Source: an uncultured Planctomycetales bacterium (lineage in GTDB: Bacteria > Planctomycetota > Planctomycetia > Isosphaerales > Isosphaeraceae). Taken from it: a stretch of DNA of 64,000 nt. Of this stretch, positions 17,316-25,664 are shown piece by piece; the stretch's first letter is position 1, and each line of letters begins with the position of its first letter. The translations under genes and the position numbers were made by a program. Under the pieces are notes generated by a model that was given only the letters and a program-made list of their open reading frames with translations, had not been told where the DNA came from and made no database searches. Where the stretch lies: positions 62,001 to 126,000 of the forward strand of contig CAIYJE010000145.1 of assembly GCA_903926465.1 (NCBI GenBank), given 5' to 3'.

Positions 17316-18077
17316 GTGCGACTTGGAATTGTGACTTACAACATCGGCAAAGACTGGGACTTGCCGACGATGCTCAAGCATCTGGAAGAGCTTGGTTACG
17401 AGGGGGTTGAGCTCCGGACCACCCACAAGCATGGCGTGGAGATCAGCCTGTCAGCCGATCAACGGGCTGAAGTCAAACGGCTCTTCAGTGCCTCGCCGGT
17501 GGAACTGGTCGGACTGGGTACCACCTGTGAATTTCAGGCCATCGAGCGTGCCACCGTTCGCAAGAATCTCGAAGAAGCCCGTGAGTTCATCCGCCTGGCG
17601 CACGATGTTGGGGCGGCTGGCATCAAGGTTCGGCCCAACGGAGTACCCAAGGGGGCCGACCTTAATGGAACCCTGCGCCAGATTGGAGATTCTCTGGCTG
17701 AAATTGCAGAGTTTGGCGAAGGGTTTGGGGTCAAGATTCGTCTTGAGGTCCACGGAGAAACGACCCAGCTTTTGCCCAATATTGCGACCATCGTTAAAGC
17801 GGCCGCCCACACCAACCTTTGGGTTTGCTGGAATTCCAACGCAACCGACGTGGTGAATGGCTCGATTGCGACCACGTTTCCGCTGGTCGCTAATCGGATT
17901 GATATGGTGCACCTGCACGACATGACCGACGCCACCTACCCCTGGCGTGAACTCTTCCAATCACTGGAGAAGTCCGGCTACCACGGTTTCACGCTGGCGG
18001 AAATCGGAGAAAGCAGCGACCCGGTTCGGGTCCTGAGATACTTCCGGTCGCTCTGGCAAGCGTATCAGCCTGGCTGA
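17316..18077 (+). CDS. Sugar phosphate isomerase/epimerase-like TIM barrel
   Basis: A 253-residue xylose-isomerase-like TIM barrel (AP_endonuc_2 family). The GTG at 17316 is preferred because GGGAGG sits eight bases upstream and the first beta strand (LGIVTYNIG) follows directly; the longer upstream frame overlaps the DUF1593 remnant. Expected metal-binding positions appear in IRLEVHGE, WVCWNSNATD, MVHLHDM and TLAEIGES. The second site has Asn rather than the more common Asp. It converges on another TIM barrel at 18147. Family call is sound; the sugar substrate is unknown. Confidence 0.85.
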   Translation: MRLGIVTYNIGKDWDLPTMLKHLEELGYEGVELRTTHKHGVEISLSADQRAEVKRLFSASPVELVGLGTTCEFQAIERATVRKNLEEAREFIRLAHDVGAAGIKVRPNGVPKGADLNGTLRQIGDSLAEIAEFGEGFGVKIRLEVHGETTQLLPNIATIVKAAAHTNLWVCWNSNATDVVNGSIATTFPLVANRIDMVHLHDMTDATYPWRELFQSLEKSGYHGFTLAEIGESSDPVRVLRYFRSLWQAYQPG

Positions 18078-18096
18078 GAGCATCAACTCAAAAGCG

Positions 18097-18120
18097 TGGG
18101 ACAGGCCGGCGCCTGTCCCA
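18097..18120. terminator. 10-bp palindromic hairpin between convergent isomerase genes
   Basis: TGGGACAGGC (18097-18106) pairs perfectly with GCCTGTCCCA (18111-18120) around CGGC. It sits between two convergent stops and may serve both, although no T-run follows. Its GGACAG/CTGTC core resembles the inner hairpin of the palindrome at 3571-3654. Confidence 0.55.
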
Positions 18121-18146
18121 GCTTGGTTCAACGCCCAAGCTCTGGC

Positions 18147-18989
18147 TCAGGAGAAGTAGCCGCAGGCTTTCAGGTGGTTCACGCTGGCCGAAATCCGGCG
18201 AAGGCGTTCTTCTGGGCCAGGCTCTGGTTCGCCGCCAATCCCTTCAATCTCAATGGTGTACGGGCCCTGAAACCCAACGGCATCCAGGGTTTCTCGAACT
18301 CCGAAAAAGTCCACGGCTCCACCTTCGCCCACGGCCGGGAAGTACCAGTCTTCAAACTGGCCCCGGTTATCCTTGAGGTGGACGTTTCTCACCAGCGGGG
18401 CCACCTTCTTGAGTTCCGCAACCACGTCTACGCCCGCGTTGTAATAGGCAAGATTGCCGGTATCAAAGTTCAGGCGGATCTGGTCGTGGTTCACGTCTTG
18501 GATAATCTCAAGCATGGCGTCTGCGTTTTGGGTGGGTCCTTTGTGGGTTTCCAGGGCAACCGTCACCCCCTGCCCGGCCGCAAAGTCACCCAGGCGCCTC
18601 AGGCCGGAAATCACGGCCTGGCGTTCGGCCTGATTCTCTGGCTGACCGGCCCCAGAGACCACCACGCTCACCCCAAACCAGCGCTTAGCGAACGCAATGC
18701 GCCTGATGACCAGGTCAATGCCGTCCGTCGTTCGCATGTCGGCGCCACCCACGTTGCAACCGCTAACGTGAACCTGGTGTTGCCTGAGATGGTCAAGGAA
18801 TCGGGTGGCGGTGGCATCGTCGGCCCGCTCGGTCACCACCACCTCTTCAGGAATAATCAGGCCGCCCAGCGCATGGCCGCGCATGGCCAGTTCCAGGTAA
18901 TTCAGGCTGGCCGAATGAATCGATTCCACGGCCGCCCAAACCCCGGCAGGCCCAAAGCAATTGCTGTAACAACTGACAATCCTGTGCAT
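18147..18989 (-). CDS. Sugar phosphate isomerase/epimerase TIM barrel
   Basis: A 280-residue AP_endonuc_2/xylose-isomerase-like TIM barrel. Probable metal ligands are E147 (VALETHKG), D176 (LNFDTGN), H204 (NVHLKD) and E247 (TIEIEG), the set used by tagatose/psicose epimerases and related enzymes. The ATG at 18989 is preceded by AGGGG at a good distance. It likely isomerises a sugar or inositol derivative; the exact substrate is not readable. It converges on the isomerase at 17316. Confidence 0.87.
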   Translation of the reverse strand: MHRIVSCYSNCFGPAGVWAAVESIHSASLNYLELAMRGHALGGLIIPEEVVVTERADDATATRFLDHLRQHQVHVSGCNVGGADMRTTDGIDLVIRRIAFAKRWFGVSVVVSGAGQPENQAERQAVISGLRRLGDFAAGQGVTVALETHKGPTQNADAMLEIIQDVNHDQIRLNFDTGNLAYYNAGVDVVAELKKVAPLVRNVHLKDNRGQFEDWYFPAVGEGGAVDFFGVRETLDAVGFQGPYTIEIEGIGGEPEPGPEERLRRISASVNHLKACGYFS

Positions 18990-19058
18990 GGCTCAACCCC
19001 TGGAAGCTCACGATTCAAGTCAGAGACATTCTGGCCGTGGCCGAGTTCTGGTGATCGA

Positions 19059-20279
19059 TCAGGCGGAATCGTTTGATCGGGAATCAAATGCGACCCGGTC
19101 CAGTTCCACGGGAATATCTGATGCGGGATCGACAATCCTGAGAGAGCGGTTGCCAGAGAGAACATCGAGCAGCAGTTTTCCGCACACATCCCCGCGCCAG
19201 CCTTGCATCAGGCTGGGAAGCTGGTCAACCGAGCTGCCGCCCAGGTACCAGCGAACCATTTCTCGCAGGTCGCTGGCGCTTCCCACCAGTCCCGCGCTCA
19301 CCTTGCCCTGTGCGCAGCCGCGGTTCAGAACGGCCGTCAACACGTTCACCACCATGGCCACACCAGGCGCATCGTCGGGGCGTTCGGTGGCGTCTGGTAG
19401 CTGGTCTGGTGGCACTTCACGGGCCTGATCAATCAGGCTCAAGATCGCCTTGGAATGCGCCAGTAGATTCGGGCGGTTGAAGTCGCGTAGGGCTTCAAGG
19501 TCGGTTCGCGAGGTTGGTTGTTTGCGGGCGATGGCAATCAGAATATCGTCACGCATCACCTGTCGGACGGGCCGATTCACCCGTCTGGCTTCCAGGCGGC
19601 GCCAGTCCCACAAAAGTCTCGCCATTTCCAAGGAACGGCGGTTCAGTGGACCCAGGCCGGGGAGCCGCCGCCAGCGTTCGGCGTCGTCACGCGCGGCAAT
19701 GGTGTTGAGTAACTCAACGTATTCCTCTTCGGCCCAGGCTCTGCGTCCCAGTTGATCCAGCCGTTCTTCAATGGTGTCGGCCAGTTCCAGCAGGTATCGA
19801 ACGTCATCAAGCGCATAGCGGAGCTGGCCGGAGCTGAGTGGCCGTTTGCGCCAGTCGGTTCGGGTTTCACCGCCGGAAACGGTCACCCGAAGCACCTGGG
19901 CGAGCAGGCTCGTAAGTGAACCTGGGTAGCCAAATCCAACCAGGCCGGCCGCAACTTGCACGTCAACAACTCTGGTTGGAAGCCGGCCAGTTTGGAGATG
20001 GCAAATTCGGAGGTCTTCTCCGGCGGCGTGCATTACCACTTCCAGGTCCGGGTTGGTCACCGCTTCCCAGAATGGTGAGAGGTCTGGCACGGCGATCGGG
20101 TCGATAATTACTAGTCGCTCTGAGGTTGCAACCTGGATCAACCCGAGATCGGGCTGGTAGGTATCTTCCGAAACGAATTCGGTATCGAACGCGAATCGTT
20201 TGCACCGATGCAGATGGTCTGCGAGATCGTTGAGCCCGGATTGGCTTGCAATCGATATAGTCTGCCGAGTGTCGGCCAT
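19059..20279 (-). CDS. rnd: Ribonuclease D
   Basis: A 406-residue DEDDy-type 3'-5' exoribonuclease that trims tRNA and other structured RNA 3' ends. The four catalytic acids are in place: D32 and E34 in FDTEF, D89 in HAAGEDLRI, and Y155/D159 in RYALDDVRYL. An HRDC nucleic-acid-binding domain follows at about 215-300 (RRLPGLGPLNRRSLEMARLL). The C-terminal 100 residues carry a second HRDC-like helical region, consistent with full-length RNase D. It is first on its strand, with the alpha/beta hydrolases farther upstream. Confidence 0.93.
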   Translation of the reverse strand: MADTRQTISIASQSGLNDLADHLHRCKRFAFDTEFVSEDTYQPDLGLIQVATSERLVIIDPIAVPDLSPFWEAVTNPDLEVVMHAAGEDLRICHLQTGRLPTRVVDVQVAAGLVGFGYPGSLTSLLAQVLRVTVSGGETRTDWRKRPLSSGQLRYALDDVRYLLELADTIEERLDQLGRRAWAEEEYVELLNTIAARDDAERWRRLPGLGPLNRRSLEMARLLWDWRRLEARRVNRPVRQVMRDDILIAIARKQPTSRTDLEALRDFNRPNLLAHSKAILSLIDQAREVPPDQLPDATERPDDAPGVAMVVNVLTAVLNRGCAQGKVSAGLVGSASDLREMVRWYLGGSSVDQLPSLMQGWRGDVCGKLLLDVLSGNRSLRIVDPASDIPVELDRVAFDSRSNDSA

Positions 20280-20388
20280 GCCGGCCCCGTTTATCTTGGG
20301 AACGAAGGTGTGCAGCCTGGAACCTGCTCTTGAATCGTCAACGCAGCAGGCATTATGAGTGCGGTCATGAAACCGAACAAGGGTTCGG

Positions 20389-21372
20389 TTATTTCAAGCT
20401 GCCCTTCAGGAATGCCAGCAGCCCGTTCAGTTGAACGCTTCCGACGGTCAGGGGGATCCCGTGGCCAACTCTGGGCAGGAACAGAAGCTGGAAGCGATCA
20501 TGCTTGGTGTTGAGGGCGACTGCCATTTCCGTGGTCTGCGAAGCAGGCACCAAGGTGTCTAGCTGACCATGCACCAGCAGAATCGGGGGAGCGTTCGGAC
20601 CGGCCTGGTCAACCGGCGAGGCGTCTGAGTAAGCCGCCGGGTTCTGATCAGGGGCCGAGCCCATCATTTGTTTGGCGGCCATGCCCGCAAACGGGCTAAC
20701 GGTTGCCAGGTCACGCAGGTCGGTGGGGCCCGCGAATGAGGCCACCGCTTGAATTGCCGCGGATGCTGTGGGGTTCTGGACCGGGTCTTTGCTCAGGCCA
20801 AGCAGCAGGGCCAGATGCCCGCCAGCCGACTCGCCCATGGCGGCAATCTGGTTGGTATTGAAGGAAAACCGATCCGCATGGATCCGAACCCACCGAACGG
20901 CCCCTCGCACATCCTGCAGGTTCTTGCTCCAGGATGAAACACCAGGGTTCGACAGCGTGTAAGACGGCGCCACTACCGCGTATCCGAACTGGGTCAGAAC
21001 GGCGGCCTTGGGTCCGTATTGCTCTTTGCTGAACCGCCGCCAGCCGCCACCATGAATGGCCATCACCACGGGCCAACCCCCGACCGGAGCCTGGCCGGCC
21101 GGCAGGTAAACGTCTAGCTTTTGGGCTGCTCCCGTGTCCGAAGCGTAGGTAAGGTTACGGTAGGTCTGGGAGCCCTTTTGCGCAAGCGGATGGACGGCCG
21201 CAGGTGCAACGGTTTTTGAGCTGTGCCCGGTATTCTGGGCGTGGGTAAGAGTTGCGGTCACCAGGTGGTCCACCAATCTGGTACCAACCGCCATGCCAGA
21301 GGGAAGCTTTCGCTCCTCCATGAATTCGATACGTGGGATGTTGGATCGAGATTGGCGCTGCTGACGGCTCAT
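20389..21372 (-). CDS. Exported alpha/beta hydrolase (BD-FAE/esterase-like) with LEPR-like N-terminus
   Basis: A 327-residue esterase/lipase-type hydrolase. The oxyanion motif HGGGW is at 107-111, the nucleophile S182 in GESAGG, the acid D272 in GQLDTLVP and the histidine H304 in VGHG, forming a full triad. The N-terminus (IPRIEFMEERKLPSG, residues 12-26) resembles the planctomycete LEPR-XLL targeting motif normally seen on giant surface proteins; no ordinary hydrophobic signal peptide is present. It would hydrolyse esters, possibly acyl or feruloyl groups on plant-type polymers (inference). No strong ribosome site was found. Confidence 0.87.
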   Translation of the reverse strand: MSRQQRQSRSNIPRIEFMEERKLPSGMAVGTRLVDHLVTATLTHAQNTGHSSKTVAPAAVHPLAQKGSQTYRNLTYASDTGAAQKLDVYLPAGQAPVGGWPVVMAIHGGGWRRFSKEQYGPKAAVLTQFGYAVVAPSYTLSNPGVSSWSKNLQDVRGAVRWVRIHADRFSFNTNQIAAMGESAGGHLALLLGLSKDPVQNPTASAAIQAVASFAGPTDLRDLATVSPFAGMAAKQMMGSAPDQNPAAYSDASPVDQAGPNAPPILLVHGQLDTLVPASQTTEMAVALNTKHDRFQLLFLPRVGHGIPLTVGSVQLNGLLAFLKGSLK

Positions 21373-21472
21373 GGGGGCGATGCTCAGTGAGGAAAGTTCA
21401 GGCTTGGTTCAACCTCCCTGCTGAACTTATGACTGAAAATATAGCAGATTATTGAAGCAGAACAGTACAAGC

Positions 21473-22333
21473 TCAGACAGACTTTTTCCGGCTCTGTGGC
21501 GGAAGGTGGGAATCTAGAAACATGTGAATGGCGGCGTTGACGGCCTCTGGATTTTCCAGGCAGGCCAGGTGCCCTGCCCGCGGGATAACCTTGACCTCTC
21601 CGCGCGGGATGCTTCGGGCAATTTCCTGGGCTTCCTGGGGGGGCGAGATTGGGTCTTCTTCTCCCACAATCACCAGGGTTGGAACCGAGATCCGGGCAAG
21701 ATCGGCCGTCCGATCGGGGCGATCGGCCATGGCTCGCAGGCATGTGCTCAGGGTTAGCGGGCTGGTGTTCTGCATAAGCATGCGGACCTTGTCCACAATG
21801 TCTGGCTGTTCGACATAAGTTGCGGGAGCAAAAAGTCTGGGCAAAAAGCCTTCCACCACCGGCTGGCTGGATTGCTCGGCATCAATTCGGGTCGCCAGGT
21901 TCAGGCGGTTCTGGGCAGCTTCGGCGGAATCAGCGCCGGCACGGGTGTCGATCAGCAGCAGGGCTGCCAGCCGCTCAGGGTACCGGGCCGCCAGCGAGAG
22001 TGCGATGTAACCACCCATCGAGAGCCCACCCAAGATAACGGGTTCCTGGATCTGGGCCTGGTCAAGGAACGCAATAACGTCATCGGCAAGCCGATCAATG
22101 GAAGTTGGGCCAGTGAATCCCGGCGATCGGCCGTGTCCGCGTAGGTCTGGAGTGATGACCCGGAACTTCCAAGAGAGTTCAGTCTGCTGGAACTGCCAGA
22201 CCGACTGATCGAACGGAAATCCGTGCAACAAAACCAGAGGCGTTCCGGTTCCAGCTTCAGTCCAGAAAAGCGGCATGTTGGCGGGGCTCACGGGCGTCAG
22301 CGTGTGAGGAGTTATGGCTTGCTGCCCGATCAT
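21473..22333 (-). CDS. Alpha/beta hydrolase
   Basis: A 286-residue hydrolase of the general alpha/beta fold. Visible are HGFPFDQSVW, the nucleophile S105 in GLSMGG, a late acid in VGEEDPIS and the histidine in RAGHLACLE. It resembles 3-oxoadipate enol-lactonase/carboxylesterase-type enzymes, but the genes around give no pathway. Without a clear ribosome site, M20 (22276) is an alternative start that begins right at the first beta strand. It is divergent from the exported protein at 22453. Confidence 0.88.
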   Translation of the reverse strand: MIGQQAITPHTLTPVSPANMPLFWTEAGTGTPLVLLHGFPFDQSVWQFQQTELSWKFRVITPDLRGHGRSPGFTGPTSIDRLADDVIAFLDQAQIQEPVILGGLSMGGYIALSLAARYPERLAALLLIDTRAGADSAEAAQNRLNLATRIDAEQSSQPVVEGFLPRLFAPATYVEQPDIVDKVRMLMQNTSPLTLSTCLRAMADRPDRTADLARISVPTLVIVGEEDPISPPQEAQEIARSIPRGEVKVIPRAGHLACLENPEAVNAAIHMFLDSHLPPQSRKKSV

Positions 22334-22452
22334 GTTAGAATAACGGGTGTGAGCGGGTCAAAGGCGGAGCGAGCCCTCTGTTGGCACGCTTCTGCAGCCA
22401 AGCCGCCAGTGCCTGGCTTTTCCAGAGTTCTTGAACCGAGGTCGTAGCCGCC

Positions 22453-23637
22453 ATGCACGTGCGCTCTTTGTTCCGGAACTCCGCGGCTGGTCTGGGGTTA
22501 CTCATTTCTGGTTCCGGTGCCCTGGCTCAAGATTATGAGCGGCTGGATGGCGCTCTGCTCAAAAAGTTGATTGAGAGTGATTCTGTTCACAAGCAAGAGT
22601 CACTCAATGCGCACCAGGCAGCCTTGCTGCCTACGGTCATCCGAGGGCTGAGAACGCCTGTATTGATTGTGCAGACCGACCAGGGAAACCTGGCTCGGCT
22701 CCAGGTGAGCCATGCCTTGCGGCAGCCCACAGACCCGGCCGCTTCTCCGTTGCCGATTGTCATTCTGGAGCGATTCGAGACGTTTGAGCCGGGTTCAGAT
22801 GGGAAACGCACCGCCCAGGAGCGGCAGCGAGTTCTGTTTCCTGGGTTTCAGGTCGATCTGGACTCTGGCCAGATTGTTCCGCCCGGTTGTGGGGGCGACC
22901 TCACTCTTGAGGTTTCCGATCCCGCGCATCCGGCCCTTGTACCCACACCGGGTGCCCGGCTGTACTCCCTGGTTGCCAACCCGTTCAAGGGCGAGAAACC
23001 AGCCACGCGGCCGTCCGCGGCCAGGCAAATTCAGCCAACCGATTTCTCTGGCGCTTACCGGCTGGTTGCCAACGGCCAGTGGACCGGCGATCTTGATCTG
23101 GAGGTGGATGACCAGGGGCACGCCCGCGGCCGTTACCGCTCCGATCAAACTGGCGCGGTTTATCAGGTGCGGGGTCAGACTTCCAAGGCCCCTTCGAATC
23201 AAATTGAGTTAAGCGTCCAGTTCCCCCGGTCCGAACTCACCTTGGCCGGTTGGCTCTGGACCGAGGGTAAAACGGCGTTTGCCGGGTCTGCCAAACTAGA
23301 TGACCGCCCGTTCGGCTTTGTTGCCATTCGCCAAGGGGCTGTGTTAGTGGCCCCCGAACATCTGGTGGCTGGCGATGCGGATCATGCCACGCCCGATCTA
23401 CTTCTCGAAGTTGATCATGAGGGGGTGGTTCATCGCGATGGTCAGGTGCTGTCCCCTGCCGGCCTGCCGGCCATACTTGCGTCGATTCGTGAGCGGGTGG
23501 AAACGCCGGTGGTCCGATTTCAGGTAGACCCCAACTGCCCGTTTTCGATCCTGAACAAGCTGCTTTCTGGTCTGGAAGAGCTAGGCCCGGTCGATATCCG
23601 CCTGGGCAGGCTGGCGCCCAAACCTGCGGCCCCCTGA
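22453..23637 (+). CDS. Exported protein with C-terminal TolR/ExbD-like domain
   Basis: A 394-residue protein that I do not recognise overall. It begins with a signal peptide (about 1-25, ending SGALAQ). The middle (about 190-295) looks like a beta-rich domain with SGAYRLVANGQWTGDLDLEVDD. The last 80 residues (from LLLEVDHEGVVHRDGQVL) read like the periplasmic domain of ExbD/TolR: a beta strand, then LPAILASIRERVETPVVRFQVDP, a helix and a final strand VDIRLG. True ExbD/TolR proteins have an N-terminal membrane anchor; here there is a cleavable signal instead. No exbB/tolQ is adjacent. A role in envelope protein interactions is a guess. Confidence 0.7.
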   Translation: MHVRSLFRNSAAGLGLLISGSGALAQDYERLDGALLKKLIESDSVHKQESLNAHQAALLPTVIRGLRTPVLIVQTDQGNLARLQVSHALRQPTDPAASPLPIVILERFETFEPGSDGKRTAQERQRVLFPGFQVDLDSGQIVPPGCGGDLTLEVSDPAHPALVPTPGARLYSLVANPFKGEKPATRPSAARQIQPTDFSGAYRLVANGQWTGDLDLEVDDQGHARGRYRSDQTGAVYQVRGQTSKAPSNQIELSVQFPRSELTLAGWLWTEGKTAFAGSAKLDDRPFGFVAIRQGAVLVAPEHLVAGDADHATPDLLLEVDHEGVVHRDGQVLSPAGLPAILASIRERVETPVVRFQVDPNCPFSILNKLLSGLEELGPVDIRLGRLAPKPAAP

Positions 23638-23725
23638 CGCTCGCCCGGTCATGGTTACGGGGATCATTTCAATACGACCGGTTAGGTAACGGTTTCACCC
23701 CAGAATCTTGGTTTGGACAGATAGG

Positions 23726-24412
23726 ATGTCTTTGATGAGTTCTCGTGTGCTGGTGCCCAGGCTTGCGGCGGAGAAAGCACTGGAATGGGTGCCCCGAGAA
23801 GGGGTTGTGGGGCTTGGCACCGGTCGGGCTGCCGTGGCCTTTGTGACGGCGCTGGCGGAGAGACTTCGGCAAGAGCCTTACGCCATTCGAGGGGTGGCCA
23901 CGTCTCAGACGATTGCCGAATTAGCTGAAACCCTTGGGATTCCGTTGATCGGAATTGACGAAGTCGATTCGATTGACGTCACCATTGACGGGGCTGATGA
24001 GGTTGGACCGGACAACCTGGTGATCAAGGGATTCGGCGGCGCTCTTCTACGTGAGAAGGTTGTGGCGAGCCTGAGTCAGAAATGGGTTTTGATTGTGGGG
24101 CGAGACAAACTGGTGGAACAACTGGGCGAGCGCGGCAGGCTCCCGGTAGAGGTGGTGCCGTTTGCCAGCCTGGTGTGCATGCGTCAAATCGGCAAGATTG
24201 GCTGTAACAGTTCGGTTCGTATGGATCAAGGGACTGCGTTTGTGACGGATAATGGCAACCACATTCTGGATTGTGTAATTGCGCCGGGTGAGGACGTGGT
24301 TTCGCTGGCCTCCAGAATCCGGGCCTTACCTGGGGTGATTGACACTGGCCTGTTCACGGGGTTGAAGCCAACCGTGCTGGTGCAGCATGAGGACCAGGTC
24401 GAGGTGCGTTGA
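23726..24412 (+). CDS. rpiA: Ribose-5-phosphate isomerase A
   Basis: Interconverts ribose-5-phosphate and ribulose-5-phosphate in the non-oxidative pentose phosphate pathway. From the ATG at 23726 the protein has 228 residues, normal for RpiA. Motifs are GLGTGRA (29-35), the catalytic DGADE (88-92) and KGFGGALLREK (101-111) with E110 and K101 as active-site residues; Phe stands where many homologues have Gly, a minor change. DNGNHILD follows near the end. A TTG at 23708 is an alternative start. It ends 17 bases from the convergent small membrane protein gene. Confidence 0.93.
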   Translation: MSLMSSRVLVPRLAAEKALEWVPREGVVGLGTGRAAVAFVTALAERLRQEPYAIRGVATSQTIAELAETLGIPLIGIDEVDSIDVTIDGADEVGPDNLVIKGFGGALLREKVVASLSQKWVLIVGRDKLVEQLGERGRLPVEVVPFASLVCMRQIGKIGCNSSVRMDQGTAFVTDNGNHILDCVIAPGEDVVSLASRIRALPGVIDTGLFTGLKPTVLVQHEDQVEVR

Positions 24413-24429
24413 GGCTGGTATCTGGCTTG

Positions 24430-24759
24430 TTAGTTCTGGGTGGGAAACAGAACGGAAACAAAATCCAAAAGCACCAGCAAGATTGAGAGCAAGGTTCCTG
24501 AAATGAAGAGAACCCAGCGCGGCCAGCTCTTGTGGTATCCCAGCCAGCGGATGTAGGTTTCTGTGATCGGGCCGGCAAAGTACAGGATGTTGGCCCCAAT
24601 GGCTCCTGTAATCACAATGAAAATGATCGCGGGACTATAAAGTCCAGATGGTCCCATCAGAAATAGGGTGAAGATCGTCAGAATTGCAATGTAAAGCAGC
24701 CTGAGCTTTTCCCAGGCCAGAAAGATGGGGCGTGCGACAGTGTTCAGGAATTGATCCAT
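24430..24759 (-). CDS. Small three-helix membrane protein of unknown function
   Basis: A 109-residue protein with three predicted membrane spans at about 20-36, 42-63 and 82-104, and no recognisable family. The ATG at 24759 follows the KynB-like gene's stop by 15 bases, so it is probably the last gene of the dehydratase operon. A role there is unknown. Confidence 0.7.
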   Translation of the reverse strand: MDQFLNTVARPIFLAWEKLRLLYIAILTIFTLFLMGPSGLYSPAIIFIVITGAIGANILYFAGPITETYIRWLGYHKSWPRWVLFISGTLLSILLVLLDFVSVLFPTQN

Positions 24760-24774
24760 CAACGGCCTTCAGTC

Positions 24775-25404
24775 TCAATCGTTGTCGAGGGTTCGCAAAA
24801 TCGCGCGAACGGGGCTGGCCTCAAAATCGATGAGCCGCAGTGGGAGTGCAATTAGTTCATAGAGGCCGGGTGGAACGGTGTCGAGTTCCAGGCCTTCCAG
24901 GATGGCGATGTTGGCGCGATCGCAGGCGTGATGAGCCAGCAGGCTCTTGGAGTCGTAGAGGTCTACGCTGGGGGTGTCGATACCAATCAGCACGCACCCT
25001 CGGGAGGCCAACTCTTCAATGAGTGTGAGGCTGAGCGCGGCAAAATTGGTGTGAAAGTTACCGTTGCGACTACCGGTCCCGGTCCTGATCAACACGCGTG
25101 GTGCACGGATGGTGCGTGGTAGTGCCGAGGCCGAGATGGTAGCGCCGCGTGAGACGTCGAGGGAGATCACTTCGCAGAGGCCGATGAATGGTTCCAGCGA
25201 CAGGTTGCCGATAGCGGGACCACCCGGTCTGTAGTGGCTGGGAGCATCAACGTGTGCCCCAAGGTGCAGGGTTGCAGAGAGGCTGGAGAGGGTGGCGAAG
25301 TCGCCCTGCTCGATATCAAGAGCCACCTGGCGAGTCAGTGGCACATCATCAGGCCAGACGGGGGTCGATGCGCTGAGTGGTGGTGAAATATCGTAAATCA
25401 TCAT
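24775..25404 (-). CDS. kynB: Cyclase-family hydrolase, kynurenine formamidase-like
   Basis: A metal-dependent amidase/cyclase-fold protein of 209 residues. It carries the family signature HxGAHxDAPxHY (H47, H51, D53, H57) and starts with IYDISPPLSASTPVWPDD, as in bacterial KynB, which hydrolyses N-formylkynurenine in tryptophan breakdown. The ATG at 25404 is supported by GGAGG six bases upstream and by its four-base overlap with the zinc-ribbon gene's stop. No other kynurenine gene is nearby, and the operon starts with a sugar-acid dehydratase, so an alternative such as a lactone hydrolase is possible. Family call is firm; the KynB reaction is inferred from resemblance. Confidence 0.78.
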   Translation of the reverse strand: MMIYDISPPLSASTPVWPDDVPLTRQVALDIEQGDFATLSSLSATLHLGAHVDAPSHYRPGGPAIGNLSLEPFIGLCEVISLDVSRGATISASALPRTIRAPRVLIRTGTGSRNGNFHTNFAALSLTLIEELASRGCVLIGIDTPSVDLYDSKSLLAHHACDRANIAILEGLELDTVPPGLYELIALPLRLIDFEASPVRAILRTLDND

Positions 25405-25583
25405 CCTCGTCCTCCTTCGCAGCAGGTTTCGCAAATAGCTCTGCAGCGGCTGCAAACCAGCTTGGCCCGAATTTCAACGAGCTTCCCACCACAGGCCGGA
25501 CACGCGGGCCCACAACTGGGCGGAGTGGCCGGCTTCGGTCCAACCGCTGGATCCGGGCCTTTGAGAGCTTCGTGTTCTTTCAT
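25401..25583 (-). CDS. Small zinc-ribbon protein
   Basis: A 60-residue protein with Pro-rich N-terminal half and a compact cysteine cluster: C24, C28-x2-C31, C44-x2-C47, and C51-x2-C54-C55, a likely zinc ribbon with an extra CxxCC tail. It starts at the ATG at 25583, 82 bases after the dehydratase stop, and its stop overlaps the start of the KynB-like gene (ATGA), so it is translated with it. Function unknown; it could bring metal or act as a small partner. The longer upstream frame overlaps the dehydratase leader and is not needed. Confidence 0.7.
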   Translation of the reverse strand: MKEHEALKGPDPAVGPKPATPPSCGPACPACGGKLVEIRAKLVCSRCRAICETCCEGGRG

Positions 25584-25664
25584 GCGGGTATCCGAATTCG
25601 AGAATGGATTCCGAGAAAAACCGATTGGGTGTTTGGAGGCCTGTTTCGACCAAGCCAAGGGCTT

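Noticed and set aside
18096-19076. Long plus-strand frame of 326 codons
   Set aside because: It is the reverse of the isomerase gene at 18147-18989; the protein is rich in His/Gly/Arg with no domain, while the minus-strand protein has full family motifs.
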